Shown in pieces: positions 12,061-23,180 of a stretch of DNA of 64,000 bases. The DNA is from Piliocolobus tephrosceles. Its lineage: Eukaryota > Chordata > Mammalia > Primates > Cercopithecidae. Under the pieces are notes generated by a model. The model did not search any database and was not told the DNA's origin. It worked only from the letters and a program-made list of their open reading frames with translations. Position numbers and translations under genes: made by a program. Where the stretch lies: NCBI RefSeq assembly GCF_002776525.5, contig NC_045434.1, positions 193,531,084-193,595,083 on the forward strand. The letters are read 5' to 3'. Position 1 is the stretch's first letter; each line of letters begins with the position of its first letter.

Positions 12061-13320
12061 TGAGGTTTCTTCTTATTTCTATACCCTTCATGAAATAAAA
12101 TAAAATGTCACTTTCCAATTTCTTCTTTTATCTTTGGTTACCAACAAACTTTCAGGTGGCTACACAGTTTAAGCAGAAAGGATGATTTATAAAATTCCTG
12201 TTCTTCAGTTTGTCAGTTTACATATGTAATACACATATATTAGATTGGAAATTGTGTTACGATTCAAAGTAAAATTCTACCTTCCTTCCATCTCATATTC
12301 CCCATCTCCATCCTACACATCACATTCTTTATTTTTGGTGCAATATTTCCTATAGCATGCTATGAGCAACTCTCAATTACTGTGACTACTTAAATTACTG
12401 AATCAACTGTCCAGAGTGACATTTAATTGTAGCTGTGGAAATCATTAGACTGTATCATTTTCAGACCAAATGTCCCAAAGAAAATAAGCTATGCCTCAAC
12501 TCCCTACAATATCTTTCAGAAAAATGAATAAAGTAAAATTCTAGATAGCCAACAGACACTACCTGTTGGAGTGGCTCCTTCAGTGGTGCTAGGAATCATT
12601 TTCTTAATGTTTCTTAACCTAGAAAGTCAAACCACTTCCAAATTTGGGTTATTTTACTCCTATTTATAGGAAGAAAATATCCTAACTTAAAGACTGAGAT
12701 TTAGTCAGAAAGTCCTGGCTCCTCCATTTACTAGCTAAACAAGCTGAGTAGATTCAATTAACTTTTCTGAACATTAGTTTGCTCAGCTGTGAAATGATAA
12801 GAATATTTACACTCATCCTACCTCGTTATTGGAATTATTTAAAAATATTCAAATATGTGAATGTCTTCTGAGAAATACATATGAAAATACTTCAAAAAAT
12901 TAGAATCATTTTTTGGGCAAATATATATGACATGTCCTCCTCTCAGTGAGATGAGCTATTTTTAATGACTTAATAATTCACATAAATATTCATCCATTGT
13001 CAGTTTTAACTCATCTATATCAAATCATTTTCTTCTTTTTTCTCCCGTTTTCATTCTAAATGACAGAAGATGATTTGAAAATGCTTCATGTATTTTCCCT
13101 AATCCCTTATTCATAATTCTAAAATCCAAATGGATTTTTGAAATCCAAATTTGGACTTGAACTGTAAAGAGGCTATTTATAATCTTCATTTATCCATCTT
13201 AGAATGAATCTTCATATATCTTACCATAGAAATACTATGTTTGATCATGTGGGTGCTGCTACAGACACTGCTGGGTGTATTATAAAATATGCAGAATATG
13301 TACTTATTCCCTTGCTAAAC
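12061..13320. other. EPB41 intron between the 105-bp and 213-bp exons
   Basis: AT-rich; one MIR at 12700-12850; nothing else recognised. Confidence 0.6.
12700..12850 (+). repeat. MIR fragment
   Basis: 'tcctccatttactagctaaa', 'gtttgctcagctgtgaaatg' and 'gataagaatatttacactca' follow the MIR consensus. Confidence 0.7.
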
Positions 13321-13342
13321 TTCAAAATATTCTGAATTCTAG

Positions 13343-13643
13343 TTTTTTGTTTGTTTGTTTTTTGAGATGGAGTCTCGCTCCGTCGCCAGGCTGGAGTGCA
13401 GTGGCGTGATCTCGGCTCATTGCAACCTCCACCTCCCGGGTTCAAGCAATTCTCCTGCCTCAGCCTCCCAAGCAGCTAGGACTGTAGGTGCATGCCACCA
13501 TGCCCAGCTAATTTTTGTATTTTTAGTAGAGACTGGGTTTCACCATGTTGGTCAGGATGGTCTCAATCTCTTGACCTCGTGATCTGCCTGCCTCGGCCTC
13601 CCAAAGTGCTGGGATTACAGGCGTGAACCACTGTGCCCAGCCT
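13343..13643 (-). mobile_element. AluS/Y
   Basis: Perfect target duplication 'tcaaaatattctgaattcta' on both sides. Confidence 0.96.
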
Positions 13644-13963
13644 CAAAATATTCTGAATTCTAAAACACATCTGTCCCCAACGGCTTCATATATAAGAGAT
13701 CCATATCTGGATCTTGGTCTGAATGGGAAGAATGAGTGTAAAATAGCTTTCCCCATCTCTAAATTAGTTAGTGCAAGAAGCAGAAAAAGCAGACCCTAAG
13801 TCTCTAGTTAGGTGTATAGTACCTGTTTCAAAGTACAATTACATCTTTCTTGATTTCCTTTTTAAATTTAGAGAATACCTATTAGTAAATATAGCGTAAT
13901 ATTTTAGATGATTTGTGCTTGAACATATTTGCATTTGCTCATAAATAAGGTGATTAACAAACA

Positions 13964-14284
13964 AGGCTGGGTGCGGTGGCTCATGCCTATAATCCTAGCA
14001 CTTTGCGAGGCTGAGGCGGGCAGATCGCTTGAGCCCGGGAGCTCAAGAGTAACCTGGGCAATATGGTGAGAATCTGTCTCTACAAAAAAATAAAAAAAAT
14101 TAGCCAGGTGTGATGGTGTGTGCCTGTAGTCCCAGCTACTTAGGAGGCTGAGGTGAGAGGATCACCTGAGCCCAGGAGGTTGAGGCTGCAGTGAGCTGTC
14201 ACTGCACCACTGCACTTCAACCTGGGCAACAGAGCAAGACCCTGTCTCAAATAAATAAATAAATAAATAAATGAATAAATAAAA
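13964..14284 (+). mobile_element. AluJ with (AAAT)n tail
   Basis: 'ggctgggtgcggtggctcat' to 'ctcaaataaataaataaata'. Confidence 0.94.
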
Positions 14285-14634
14285 TAATTTGTTGCACATA
14301 TATGTGAATTATATGCTTTGTCAATAAAAGCTGTTACTAGTAACAATTAAAACAATTGGTTATATATCAAGAATATCATAATAAATAACTACTGTTCTAG
14401 TTTGAAAAACAGTTAGATTTTTAAAAATTTTCAACTTGCCCTGAAGGAGCAAAAACAGTAACTGAATAACTGATATTTTTCTTCAATCTTGATTCAATCA
14501 CTTATTCTTTCAGAAAATAGAAAATTTTAAGAAATGGCATTTACTGGGCTTAAAGACTTACTCATCATCTTCCCATAACCCCACCTCCAGAAAATCACCA
14601 TTAATACTTCTGTCCACAGAAATAATCATGAGCG

Positions 14635-14926
14635 GTTGGGCGCAGTGGCTCACACCTGTAATCCCAGCAATTTGGGAGGCAGAGGTGGACAGATCACTTG
14701 AGGCCAGGAGTTCAAGACCAGCCTGGCCAATATGGTGAAACCCTGTCTCTACTAAAAGTATGAAAAATTAGCCCAGCATGGTGGCACATGGCTGTAATCC
14801 CAGCTACTCGGGAGGCTGAGACAGTAGAATCACTTGAATGTGGGAGTTGGGGGCTACGGTGAGCCAAGATCGCACCACTGCACTCCAGCCTGGGTGACAG
14901 AGCACAACTCTGTCTCGAAAAAAGAA
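14635..14926 (+). mobile_element. AluS
   Basis: 'ggttgggcgcagtggctcac' to 'ctctgtctcgaaaaaag'; about 105 bp from the EPB41 exon donor at 15031. Confidence 0.95.
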
Positions 14927-15031
14927 ATCATCATTAGAGTGAGTCTTATTGTGGGCAAAATCACCACTTACCCAACTCTAGGTGAAACAACCTGTAAGAG
15001 TTCTGATTGTTGGAAATGAAAACATACTCAC

Positions 15032-15244
15032 CTCCACAACACATTCATAAACTGTGTCATCCAACAAAGAAACCTTGCAGTGCATGTTCCTGTGTTTTCT
15101 GATTGATTTTTGGGAAGCTTTTAATTCTCCTTCTGGTTTTGATTCAGAGCTTTCTTCTTTTACTTCTAGTTTGGAGCACTCTTCAAGTCCTTCTCCTTCC
15201 TTAGTTTCAAAATCTGGATCTTCTCTGAGTTCTTCCTGAGCAGG
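15032..15244 (-). CDS. EPB41: EPB41 exon containing AUG-2 and start of FERM domain
   Basis: A 213-bp, 71-codon, phase-0 exon beginning PAQEELREDPDFE and ending LLDDTVYECVVE. The acceptor is AG at 15245-15246 and the donor GT at 15030-15031 (GAG|GTGAGT). The in-frame Met in HRNMHCKVSLLDD is the known AUG-2, from which the 80-kDa erythroid isoform is translated; residues after it form the first strands of FERM lobe A. The preceding ~50 residues are acidic linker (KEGEGLEECSKLEVKEE) and differ from human at several positions, whereas the part after AUG-2 looks identical, as expected for stronger constraint on FERM. Confidence 0.96.
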
Positions 15245-15245
15245 C

Positions 15246-15885
15246 TACATATCCATGACATCGCCAAGTCAGTAATAAAGACATTTCACAAAACATGCTG
15301 CATATGCTTTTACCTATAATAATCTTACCAACAAAAGCACGAACTAAAACAAATATAGGTGACATTAATATTAAATAATTATTTTTCTATAAAAAGTAAT
15401 ATGATCCCCCAAATGACCTAAAGACTTTGCTTGTATTAAAACTTCTCAGGTAGAATCCCATCAAATCAATAAATGAAAATTTCAGGCAAACCAGAGGTTA
15501 CCAATCCATTGCTCTCAGCATTATATATTCCTCCTGACCAAGCCATTACATGCCATTATTAAAGTTTACAAAAACGTTATTGTCTCTGCCCATGCTCCTC
15601 AATTTTAGCAAGGTAGCCTTACAAACTGCAAAATAAGGTGTGACTTGTTACATATTCTAACTTTTAAATTAATTTTAATTCTAAGAGAAATGCTTAGGAC
15701 TAATTTTATATCATTAAGCAAACATATATAGTAGGCTAAAAATTTTAACTACCAGTTAACACCTTTCTACCCAATATTAATCATGTTAAATGCAAAGAAG
15801 ATTCAATGAAGGAAGAGTTTCCTGGTGCAATCTTAAATTATCCCCAAATAATACCGATAAGTAGGATAACATTTTTGGCATACAT
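15246..15885. other. EPB41 intron upstream of the AUG-2 exon
   Basis: About 640 bp of repeat-poor AT-rich sequence; no second exon seen. Confidence 0.6.
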
Positions 15886-15887
15886 TT

Positions 15888-16187
15888 TTTTTTGAGACGG
15901 AGTCTCGCTCTGTTGACCAGGCTGGAGTGCAGTGGTGCGATTTCGGCTTACTGCAAGCTCCGCCTCCTGGGTTCATGCCCTTTTCCTGTCTCAGCCTCTC
16001 AAGCTGGGACTCTGTAGCTGGGACTACAGGTGCCCGCCACCACGCCTGGCTCAGTTTTTTCTACTTTTAGTAAAGACGGGGTTTTACCATGTTAGCCAGG
16101 ATGGTTTCAATCTGCTGACCTCATGATCTGCCTGCCTCAGCCTCCCAAAGTGCTGGGATTACAGGCGTGAGCAAACGTGCCCAGCCA
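15888..16187 (-). mobile_element. AluY with the same extra internal segment as 9529-9836
   Basis: Target duplication 'gcatacattttt'. Contains 'tctcaagctgggactctgta' at 15997-16016, shared with the other copy. Confidence 0.95.
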
Positions 16188-16379
16188 GCATACATTTTTA
16201 CTTGTACTTTCAATATAACAAAACTACTGACATATTTTTATCTAAACCCAACTAATTCTTTTCTTTTAAAAGAATATGTTACTTCCTTGTGTAACAGCCG
16301 GAAAAAAATTAAAAGAAAAAAGAATGCATGGTTGACAATTAGGAAAAAGGAATTAATTATTTGACTCCTGCATTAAATA

Positions 16380-16598
16380 CTGGAAGTAATCTAAAAGACT
16401 CCTTCCCATCTTTCATGACCTTCTCACTGCAACTTCAGGAAGGCCCTTCATTGGCTATCTATGCCCACTCTAGTGTCTTTCATATCAGTACTCTGGTGCC
16501 TTCATAACTTATTACAATAAATAAGTATTTTTATTTACTACTTTTTTTGTCTTTTCTATTGAAGTCCGCAAGGGTAGAAATCATGTCTGTTTTATAAT
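16380..16598 (+). repeat. L2 fragment
   Basis: Degraded L2-like 3' end ('gcaagggtagaaatcatgtc'). Confidence 0.5.
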
Positions 16599-16830
16599 AA
16601 TAATACCAAACATTTATACAACAATTACAATGGGCCAGTTACTGTTCTAAGAAAATTACTTATGTGAACTCACTCAATCCTCATAACTACCCTGCGAGGC
16701 AGGTACTATTATTACATCCCCACTTGACAGAGAGAGGATAATAGTACCTGGCCTGCAGGGTTGTAAAACTGAGGCCAGAGAAATTAAGTAACTTGCCTAG
16801 GATCATACAATTCATAAGTCACATACCAGT
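16599..16830 (+). repeat. MIRb fragment
   Basis: 'tgggccagttactgttctaa', 'actcactcaatcctcataac', 'gcgaggcaggtactattatt' and 'ttaagtaacttgcctaggat'. Confidence 0.85.
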
Positions 16831-16849
16831 CTGGCATATTTGTTTTCTT

Positions 16850-17138
16850 TTTTTTTTTTGAGATAGAGTCTCACTCTGTCATCCAGGCTGGAGTACAGTG
16901 ACATAATCATGGCTCAATGCAGCCTCGACCTCTCAGACTCAAGTGATCCTCCTACCTCAACATCCCAAGTAGCTGGGACTACAGGACAGCCACCAAGCCC
17001 AGCTAGTTTTTTAATTTTTTGCAAAGATAGTGCTTCTCCATGTTGCCCAGGTTGGTCTCGAACTCCAGGGCTCTAGTGATCCTCCCGCCTCAGTCTCCCA
17101 GAGTGCTGGACTTACAGGCATAAGCCACCACACTCAGC
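16850..17138 (-). mobile_element. AluJ-like
   Basis: Inverted, diverged; T-tail to 'ccaccacactcagcc'. Confidence 0.93.
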
Positions 17139-17194
17139 CCCAAAATCCATGATTTTAAACCTCTTCACCATACTGTAGTTTTTATTTGCCAAGG

Positions 17195-17262
17195 TATATC
17201 CAGCCTTGGGCCTGGCACACATGGTAGGTTTTCAATAAATATTTGTTGAATTAATAAATAAA
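17195..17262 (+). repeat. MIR/L2 3' tail
   Basis: 'cttgggcctggcacacatgg' then 'tcaataaatatttgttgaat'. Confidence 0.65.
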
Positions 17263-17668
17263 CAAACATTAAAAATTTACATAAGCTTCCAAAAAATCCA
17301 AGCTCCTCTGGATGAAGACTGGTACAATCCTATATTTTTATATATTATATACTTATATGTAATATAAATACATATTTATATATTTAAAATATAAAGCAAA
17401 AACGCTTTTTAAAAAAATTCTGGATAAAAAAGGACCATTTAAATAAAATCCTATTACATATACAGAAATATGGTTAGGCAAATAAACCTTTATCCAGAAG
17501 GCTCTGATCCACAAGGTTTTGACTATAAATATTAGTTTCCAAAAGGCCTAAAATAGTTTGTTCCTTTAAATAATATCTCCTTTAAATTTTATTAACAATA
17601 TCGTTTCTTTTTCTCCACATGAAAACAAATACCTATGGACAATTTATTTCAATTCTGAATTAAATCTT

Positions 17669-17960
17669 TTTTTCTTTTAGATACGGAGTCTCGCTCTGTC
17701 GCCCAGGCTGGAGTGCAGTGGTGCGATCTCGGCTCACTGCAAGCTCTGCCTCTCGGGTTCACGCCATTCTCCTGCCTCAGCCTCCTGAGTAGCTGGGACT
17801 ACAGGCGTCCGCCACCATGCCCAGTTAATTTTTTGTATTTTTAGTAGAGACAGGGTTTCACCGTGTTAGCCAAGATGGTCTCGATCTCCTGACCTCGTGA
17901 TCCGCCCGCCTCAGCCTCCTAAAGTGCTGGGATTACAGGCGTGAGCCATCGCACCTAGTC
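17669..17960 (-). mobile_element. AluY
   Basis: Target duplication 'gaattaaatctt' on both sides. Confidence 0.95.
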
Positions 17961-18153
17961 GAATTAAATCTTAATGAATGAGATTTTAGTTAAATCTAAA
18001 ATTAACTTTGTCCATCATCTGTGTCAACTTGAGTACGAATCTATGACCTTTAGACAATACAGACAAGTTCTGATTCAAATGTTAACTAAAACAAGATATG
18101 GATTTTCCTCTATATAAAGCTGAAGGAGAAAAAAGCAGTTAAAAACCTCTTGA

Positions 18154-18433
18154 GGCCAGGCACAGTGGTCACACCTGTAATCACTGCACTTTGGAAGGCT
18201 GAGGCAGGAGGATTGCTTGAGTTCAGGAGTTCAAGACCAGCCTAGGGAACAAAGCAAGACCGTCTCTACCAAAAAATTTAAAAATTAGCTGGGCATAGTG
18301 GCATGCACCTGTAGTCCCAACTACTCAGGAGGCTGAGATGGGAGGATAGCCTGAGCCCAGGAGGTTGAGGCTGTAGTGAGCCATGATCGCACCACTGTAT
18401 TCTAATCTGGGTGACAGAGAGAGACCCTGTCAA
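18154..18433 (+). mobile_element. AluJ-like
   Basis: 'ggccaggcacagtggtcaca' to the purine tract that forms its tail. Confidence 0.93.
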
Positions 18434-18584
18434 GAAAGAAAGAAAAAAAGAAAATAAAGAGGGGAGGGAGGGAGGAAGGACAAAGGAGGGAGGGAGAGGG
18501 AGGGAGGGAGGGAGGGAGAGGGAGGGAGGGAGGGAAGGAAGGAGGGAAGGAGGGAAGGAAGGAAGGAAGGAAGGAAGGGAATTT
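18434..18584. repeat. Purine tract (GGGA)n/(GGAA)n
   Basis: About 150 bp almost entirely G/A on the plus strand, grown from the A-tail of the Alu at 18154-18433. Confidence 0.95.
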
Positions 18585-18626
18585 TAAAAACTCTTGAAAG
18601 TACCAGGCTTCCTGAAAGATAACGTA

Positions 18627-18907
18627 ATTTTTTTTTTTTTTTTTTTTTTTGAGATGGAGTCTCCCACTGTCACCCAGGCTGGAGAGCAGTGGCGCGATCT
18701 TGGCTCTCAGCAATTTTCCTACCTTAGCCTTCTGAGTAGCTGGGACTACAGGCGCCTGCCACCACACCCAGATAATTTTTTGTATTTTTTGTAGAGACAG
18801 GGTTTCAACATGTTGGCCAGGCTGTTCTCGAACTCCTGACCTCATGATTCGCCTGCCTCGGCCTCCTAGAGTGCTAGGATTATAAGTGCGGGCCACTGTA
18901 CCTGGCT
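18627..18907 (-). mobile_element. AluS, part of the middle missing
   Basis: T-tail then inverted Alu; lacks the 'cctcccgggttcacgcc' part of the arm. Confidence 0.93.
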
Positions 18908-18925
18908 GATAATATAATTTAATTC

Positions 18926-19229
18926 TTTTTTTTTTTTTTTTTTGAGACGGAGTCTTGCTCTGTCGCCCAGGCTGGAGTGCAGTGGCCGGATCTCAGCTCA
19001 CTGCAAGCTCCGCCTCCTGGGTTTTAGGCCATTCTCCTGTCTCAGCCTCCCGAGTAGCTGGGACTACAGGCGCCCGCCACCTCGCCCGGCTAGTTTTGTT
19101 TTGTAGTTTTTAGTAGAGACGGGGTTTCACCGTGTTAGCCAGGATGGTCTCGATCTCCTGACCTCGTGATCCGCCCGTCTCGGCCTCCCAAAGTGCTGGG
19201 ATTACAGGCTTGAGCCACCGCGCCCGGCC
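18926..19229 (-). mobile_element. AluY, cercopithecid YR-type
   Basis: Near-consensus; 'gtggccggatctcagctcac' and 'gcttgagccaccgcgcccgg'. Target duplication 'ataatttaattctt'. Confidence 0.96.
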
Positions 19230-19314
19230 TATAATTTAATTCTTTTGGTATTCTTAAAATAAAATGGTATTAAGATATGAATGGTTTCTTTGCCTTTACT
19301 GTTTGTGTTTATTT

Positions 19315-19490
19315 ACTAACATTCATTGAGTATTTATTAAATGCCAGGCAATGTTTTAAGAGCTTTTACCCATTTTTCTCTTTTAACCCTTTCAATCCCA
19401 AATGAGGTGGATATTATTATCCCCATTGTACAGAGGAGGAAACTGACAAAGTGAAAAGTGTCACTTTTCTCCGATTTGAACCCTCTAGTT
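19315..19490 (+). repeat. MIR-type fragment
   Basis: 'cattcattgagtatttatta', 'aatgccaggcaatgttttaa' and 'attatccccattgtacagag'. Confidence 0.8.
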
Positions 19491-20345
19491 GGATTCCATA
19501 GTTTGCATCTTAACTATTACAGAATATAGTAAATCTTGTTTTCAACCTTGTTTCACTAATAGCAAGTGTGTAATTATAATTTTATCCTAAATTTTACTCT
19601 CAGCACTTTGAATATACAAGTAATAGTTCTATAAATACATGTAGTATTCTAATAAGACACTAATAAAACTACGGAGTCCAAATCTCAGACCTATAACAAA
19701 AACATGTAGGACTTATACATTTTCCCCTCTAACACTGTTAGAGTTCTAGAAGGACTTACGCTTTTAACAATGCAGATAATATTCACATGCTTCAGAAATA
19801 AGAAGACTTTGAAAATAATTCTTAATTTGTAATGGGAAGGCTGAAAATAAATGACATTCTTAGAAAATAGTCTGAGTTACAGTACTAATATTTTCCCATT
19901 TTTTTTTTGGACAAATAAACAGACTCACAACTCGTGTTTAGTTTAACAACACTATGTCACAATTAAGGCCCCAGACTAATATACATTATACAGGTGATAG
20001 AAAGAGCTAGACTTCCTCATATATATCTTACACTCTGTGGCAATATGATCTAGTTAAAGAAGATGATCAAAATAAGGTAGACATGACTTGAATCTATCAC
20101 ATATCTTCAGATGGCTTGAATTCATCACATAGATTTTAGGAAGATTTACATAAAAGAACCACATCTGCTGATAACTGTCCTGTTCCTAATAATTCCACAA
20201 AAATGAACTCTAAACCATCTCACTTTTATTTTCTTCTCTCATTAAAAATCTTCAATTTGTTACATTATTATAATAAAATGAAATATGGGATGAACACATT
20301 CATTTGATACTTTTTTTTTCTCTTCTATTCTTTGATTTATAAACA
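19490..20345. other. Repeat-poor intron
   Basis: AT-rich single-copy sequence with short local repeats ('cttgaatctatcacatatct' and 'cttgaattcatcacatag' near 20090-20130). No gene. Confidence 0.55.
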
Positions 20346-20349
20346 GTAA

Positions 20350-20470
20350 ATGGACAGACATGGTGGTGCACACCTATAATGCCAGCTGCTCAGGAAGCTG
20401 AAGTGGGAGGATCACTTGAGCCCAGGAGTTTGAGATTAGCCTGAGCAAAATAGCAAGACCCTTTATATAA
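20350..20470 (+). mobile_element. FLAM/Alu left-arm fragment
   Basis: 'ggacagacatggtggtgcac' to 'aatagcaagaccc'. Confidence 0.8.
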
Positions 20471-20548
20471 ACATATAAAGTGTAAGTATCTTTTTAAAAA
20501 GTAAATTTCCAATGACTACATTAATTTTTTTAGAGTAGAAACTATAGG

Positions 20549-20848
20549 TTGGGCATGATGGCTCACGTCTGTAATCCCAGAACTTTAGGAGGCTGAGGTG
20601 GACAGATTACCTGAGGTCAGGAGTTTGTGACCAGACTGGCCAACAGAGCAAAACCCTGTCTCTACTAAGAATACAAAAATTAGCTGGGCATGGTGGCCAG
20701 AGCCTGTAATCCTAGCTACTTGGGAGGCTGAGGCAGAAGAATAACTTGAACCCAGGAGGGGAAGGTTGCATTGGGCCGAGAGTGCACCACACACCACTGC
20801 ACTCCAGCCTGGATGACAGAGCAAGACTCGATCTCAAAAAAAAAAAAA
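20549..20848 (+). mobile_element. AluS
   Basis: Target duplication 'tagagtagaaactata' on both sides. Confidence 0.96.
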
Positions 20849-20924
20849 TAGAGTAGAAACTATAAAGCTTCATGATGCTACTTATCACTATCAAAACTAG
20901 CTGGTAAGAAATAAAACCAAATAC

Positions 20925-21226
20925 TCTTTTTTTTTTTCTGTTGTTGAGACAGAATCTCGCCCTTGTAACCTAGGCTGGAGTGCAGTGGCACAATCTCAGC
21001 TCACTGCAGCCTCCACCTACTGAGTTCAAACTTCTCCTGTCTCAGCCTCCTGAGTAGCTGGGATTACAGGCACCCGCCATCACACCTGGCTAATTTTTGT
21101 AATTTTAGTAGAGACAGGGTTTGGCCATGTTGGCCAGGCTGGTCTCAAACTCCTGACCTCAGGTGATCTGCCTGCCTCAGCCTCCCAAAGTGGTGGAATT
21201 ACAGGCGTGAGCCACTGCGCCCTGCC
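20925..21226 (-). mobile_element. AluS, about 75 bp from EPB41 exon 2'
   Basis: Target duplication 'aaatactctt'; lies just downstream of the exon 2' donor in the sense orientation of EPB41. Confidence 0.95.
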
Positions 21227-21301
21227 CAAATACTCTTAAATGAAAAATAAAGTGTACAACCTGCCTTCCTTCGCCCACCTCCCATATCCACACATCCTTA
21301 C

Positions 21302-21779
21302 CTGTGTTTCTGCACTGCTTAATGAATGAAGATCCAAAGATGGGTCTGTTTTGAGTTCAGGTTCAGGAGCTGCAATCGGGGCCTTTAAAATGATCTCTTC
21401 ATCAAGACTGGTTCCAAATTCTATCTCTTTCTGACGTCCTTCACCTTTTTCTTTATCTGACTCTACTTCTTTGCCTCCTTCTTCCTCGGACACCTGAGAT
21501 TTGGGCCTTTTGAGAAACGAGGAGAACAGTCGTGAAAGCCCTCTGTTTTCTGATGTCCGCTCCTTGTTCTTAGTCAAGTCTTCATGTATAGGAGTGTCTC
21601 CATTAGAAGCTTTCAGCTTCTGTTCAAACTGATTATCTCCTTCGGCTACTGTCTGACAAGATTCCTCCTGCTGACGTTCTTGTTGGCCTGAGTTTATAGC
21701 TCCCTCACCCTCTTCCTTCTGTTGGTGCTGTGAATTTTCAGCCTCAGTCACTAAACTCTTCTCTGTTGTCATGATGTTG
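21302..21779 (-). CDS. EPB41: EPB41 exon 2'/2: 5' UTR end, AUG-1 and N-terminal headpiece
   Basis: The coding part is 21302-21772 (157 codons), starting MTTEKSLVTEAENSQ and ending LDLHSLSSAETQ. It is the acidic, low-complexity N-terminal headpiece found only in the ~135-kDa isoforms of 4.1R. The acceptor is AG at 21780-21781 after a pyrimidine-rich tract; the donor is GT at 21300-21301 (CAG|GTAAGG). Seven untranslated bases precede the ATG. A second AG lies at 21763-21764, exactly 17 nt into the exon and downstream of the ATG, so use of that acceptor removes AUG-1. This matches the published exon 2' arrangement of mammalian 4.1R. A few substitutions versus human are visible (for example GEGAINS, QQERQQEE), with no frameshift or stop. 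Confidence 0.96.
21763..21779 (-). promoter_or_regulatory. EPB41: 17-nt alternative acceptor segment carrying AUG-1
   Basis: The 17 bases between the proximal acceptor (AG at 21780-21781) and a distal acceptor (AG at 21763-21764) contain the AUG-1 codon (21770-21772). In known mammalian 4.1R genes, different first exons choose different acceptors here, deciding whether the 135-kDa or the 80-kDa form is made. The sequence shows both AGs and the exact spacing; actual use in this species is inferred. Confidence 0.8.
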
Positions 21780-22421
21780 CTATTAAAAAGAAGATAGAAA
21801 AGGGGGGCTCTCATAAGCAATACTGTTGGCAAAACCCTAAACCCTAAAAAATTAATATACTTAGGTATTTAATTGCCAACAAACAGAATTCCAACCCATT
21901 AAACATGAGACTTTCCATTAAATTATAAAAATATCTTATCTACACATTCTGAATAAAATATTAATGCCTTGAGTCACTAAAGATATATGCACAAAGAGAG
22001 AGTAGCTTAAAATAGTACCCACCGAGGCCACCTTAGTGAAATACATCACATACTAAATCCAATGCCTAGAATTGTATATAGTAAATACAGTTTTATCCTT
22101 CCTTTAAAAAGGATCGTGGTTTAGATACCTTTGAAGGTATCAATCTGAAGGTGTAGGATTTGCAGGAATTATTCCCTGCAAATTTCTCCACACCCCAAGA
22201 GACAATGAAATTTACAAGTTCCCCAAGTCTTTATTGTTCTTTTTCTTTACATTTCTTAGGATGCAGAGACTTCTCTATTAAAATTGCAAAAGTAAAATTC
22301 TGATAGTCTGCTGTAAGACTGGACAACAGCAATGACAAGTATACAGTTGAAATAATTGCAAAAAAATTCCTTAGGTTTTCGTGTTACAATTCCAAATTAC
22401 AACCTCTTTCAGAGGTATCCC

Positions 22422-22557
22422 TTTTTTTTTCCTTTTTGTGGAGAATGGGGTCTCGCTATATTGCCCAGGCAGGTCTCAAACTCCTGGGCTCAAGCTATCC
22501 ACCTGCCTCTGCCTCCCTAAGAGCTGGGCTTACAGGCATGAACCACCACGCCTAGCC
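22422..22557 (-). mobile_element. Single-arm Alu (FLAM/FRAM)
   Basis: One inverted arm between perfect copies of 'agaggtatccc' (22411-22421, 22558-22568). Confidence 0.92.
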
Positions 22558-23180
22558 AGAGGTATCCCATTTTAAGCTCTTTCAGTCTGTTTTTTTCTCC
22601 TGATAAATACGATTTTGAAAGCTCAGCATTTTTAAGAATAGGAAGTGAAACTAACAACAGAGAAAGAAGATAGAGAAGAAAAACTTACAAAGCAAGTGCT
22701 GATTCACTCGTAGGGGAGGAGGAAAAAGCACGCAGCTGACCTTACATATTTCCAACATCTTGGCTTCTAGCCTCTTGATCTCAAAATCCCAGTATTATCA
22801 GTCAAGCTTCACAATAACAGCCAACAAGCATTGTCACGTCTACTTTACTAAAGAATAATCAACACACGTGGGGACTTTGAAAACACTGGGCAATGAAGTT
22901 GACTGTTGATGACCTTATGCTTTGATTCTCTGCTATCACTAAAAGTATTTCCTCACCATCACTCACAAAGCATTTACATTGTCTTCTCATCTTCTCTATA
23001 CTAAATAAAGTAATTTAAAAAAATTTTTTTAAGGCTAGTGAAGTGAAGCAGTGGGAGTAAAGAAGAAACAAAGACATCTATAACTGGTTGTGATCAATTA
23101 GTTGTAAGCACCACTGCACTGGACCAGCCTAAATGAAGTAACTTTATCTGGATGTTAACAATCTGAATGAATGAACAAAC
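22558..23180. other. Repeat-poor intron upstream of exon 2'
   Basis: Single-copy. Contains a minus-strand consensus donor (22683-22688) discussed in the findings. Confidence 0.55.

Larger units (their letters stand above)
11616..21779 (-). other. EPB41: EPB41 (protein 4.1R) partial gene, exons 2'-4-5 region
   Basis: Span of the three recognised coding exons of erythrocyte membrane protein 4.1, the adaptor that links spectrin-actin to glycophorin C and band 3 at the red-cell membrane and has nuclear and cytoskeletal isoforms elsewhere. The exons occur in the expected order on the minus strand (21302-21779, 15032-15244, 11616-11720), all with AG acceptors and GT donors, and join in frame. The translated pieces match the 4.1R headpiece and the first part of the FERM domain as I know the human protein, not paralogues EPB41L1/L2/L3. 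The rest of FERM, the spectrin-actin binding domain and the C-terminal domain lie outside the window on the low-coordinate side; the alternative first exons lie beyond 64 kb. Confidence 0.95.

Noticed and set aside
15054..15239. A plus-strand serine-rich frame
   Set aside because: It is the antisense shadow of the EPB41 AUG-2 exon.
18402..18896. A 164-codon minus-strand open frame
   Set aside because: It reads through an inverted Alu and the purine tract; the proline/serine repeats are microsatellite translation.
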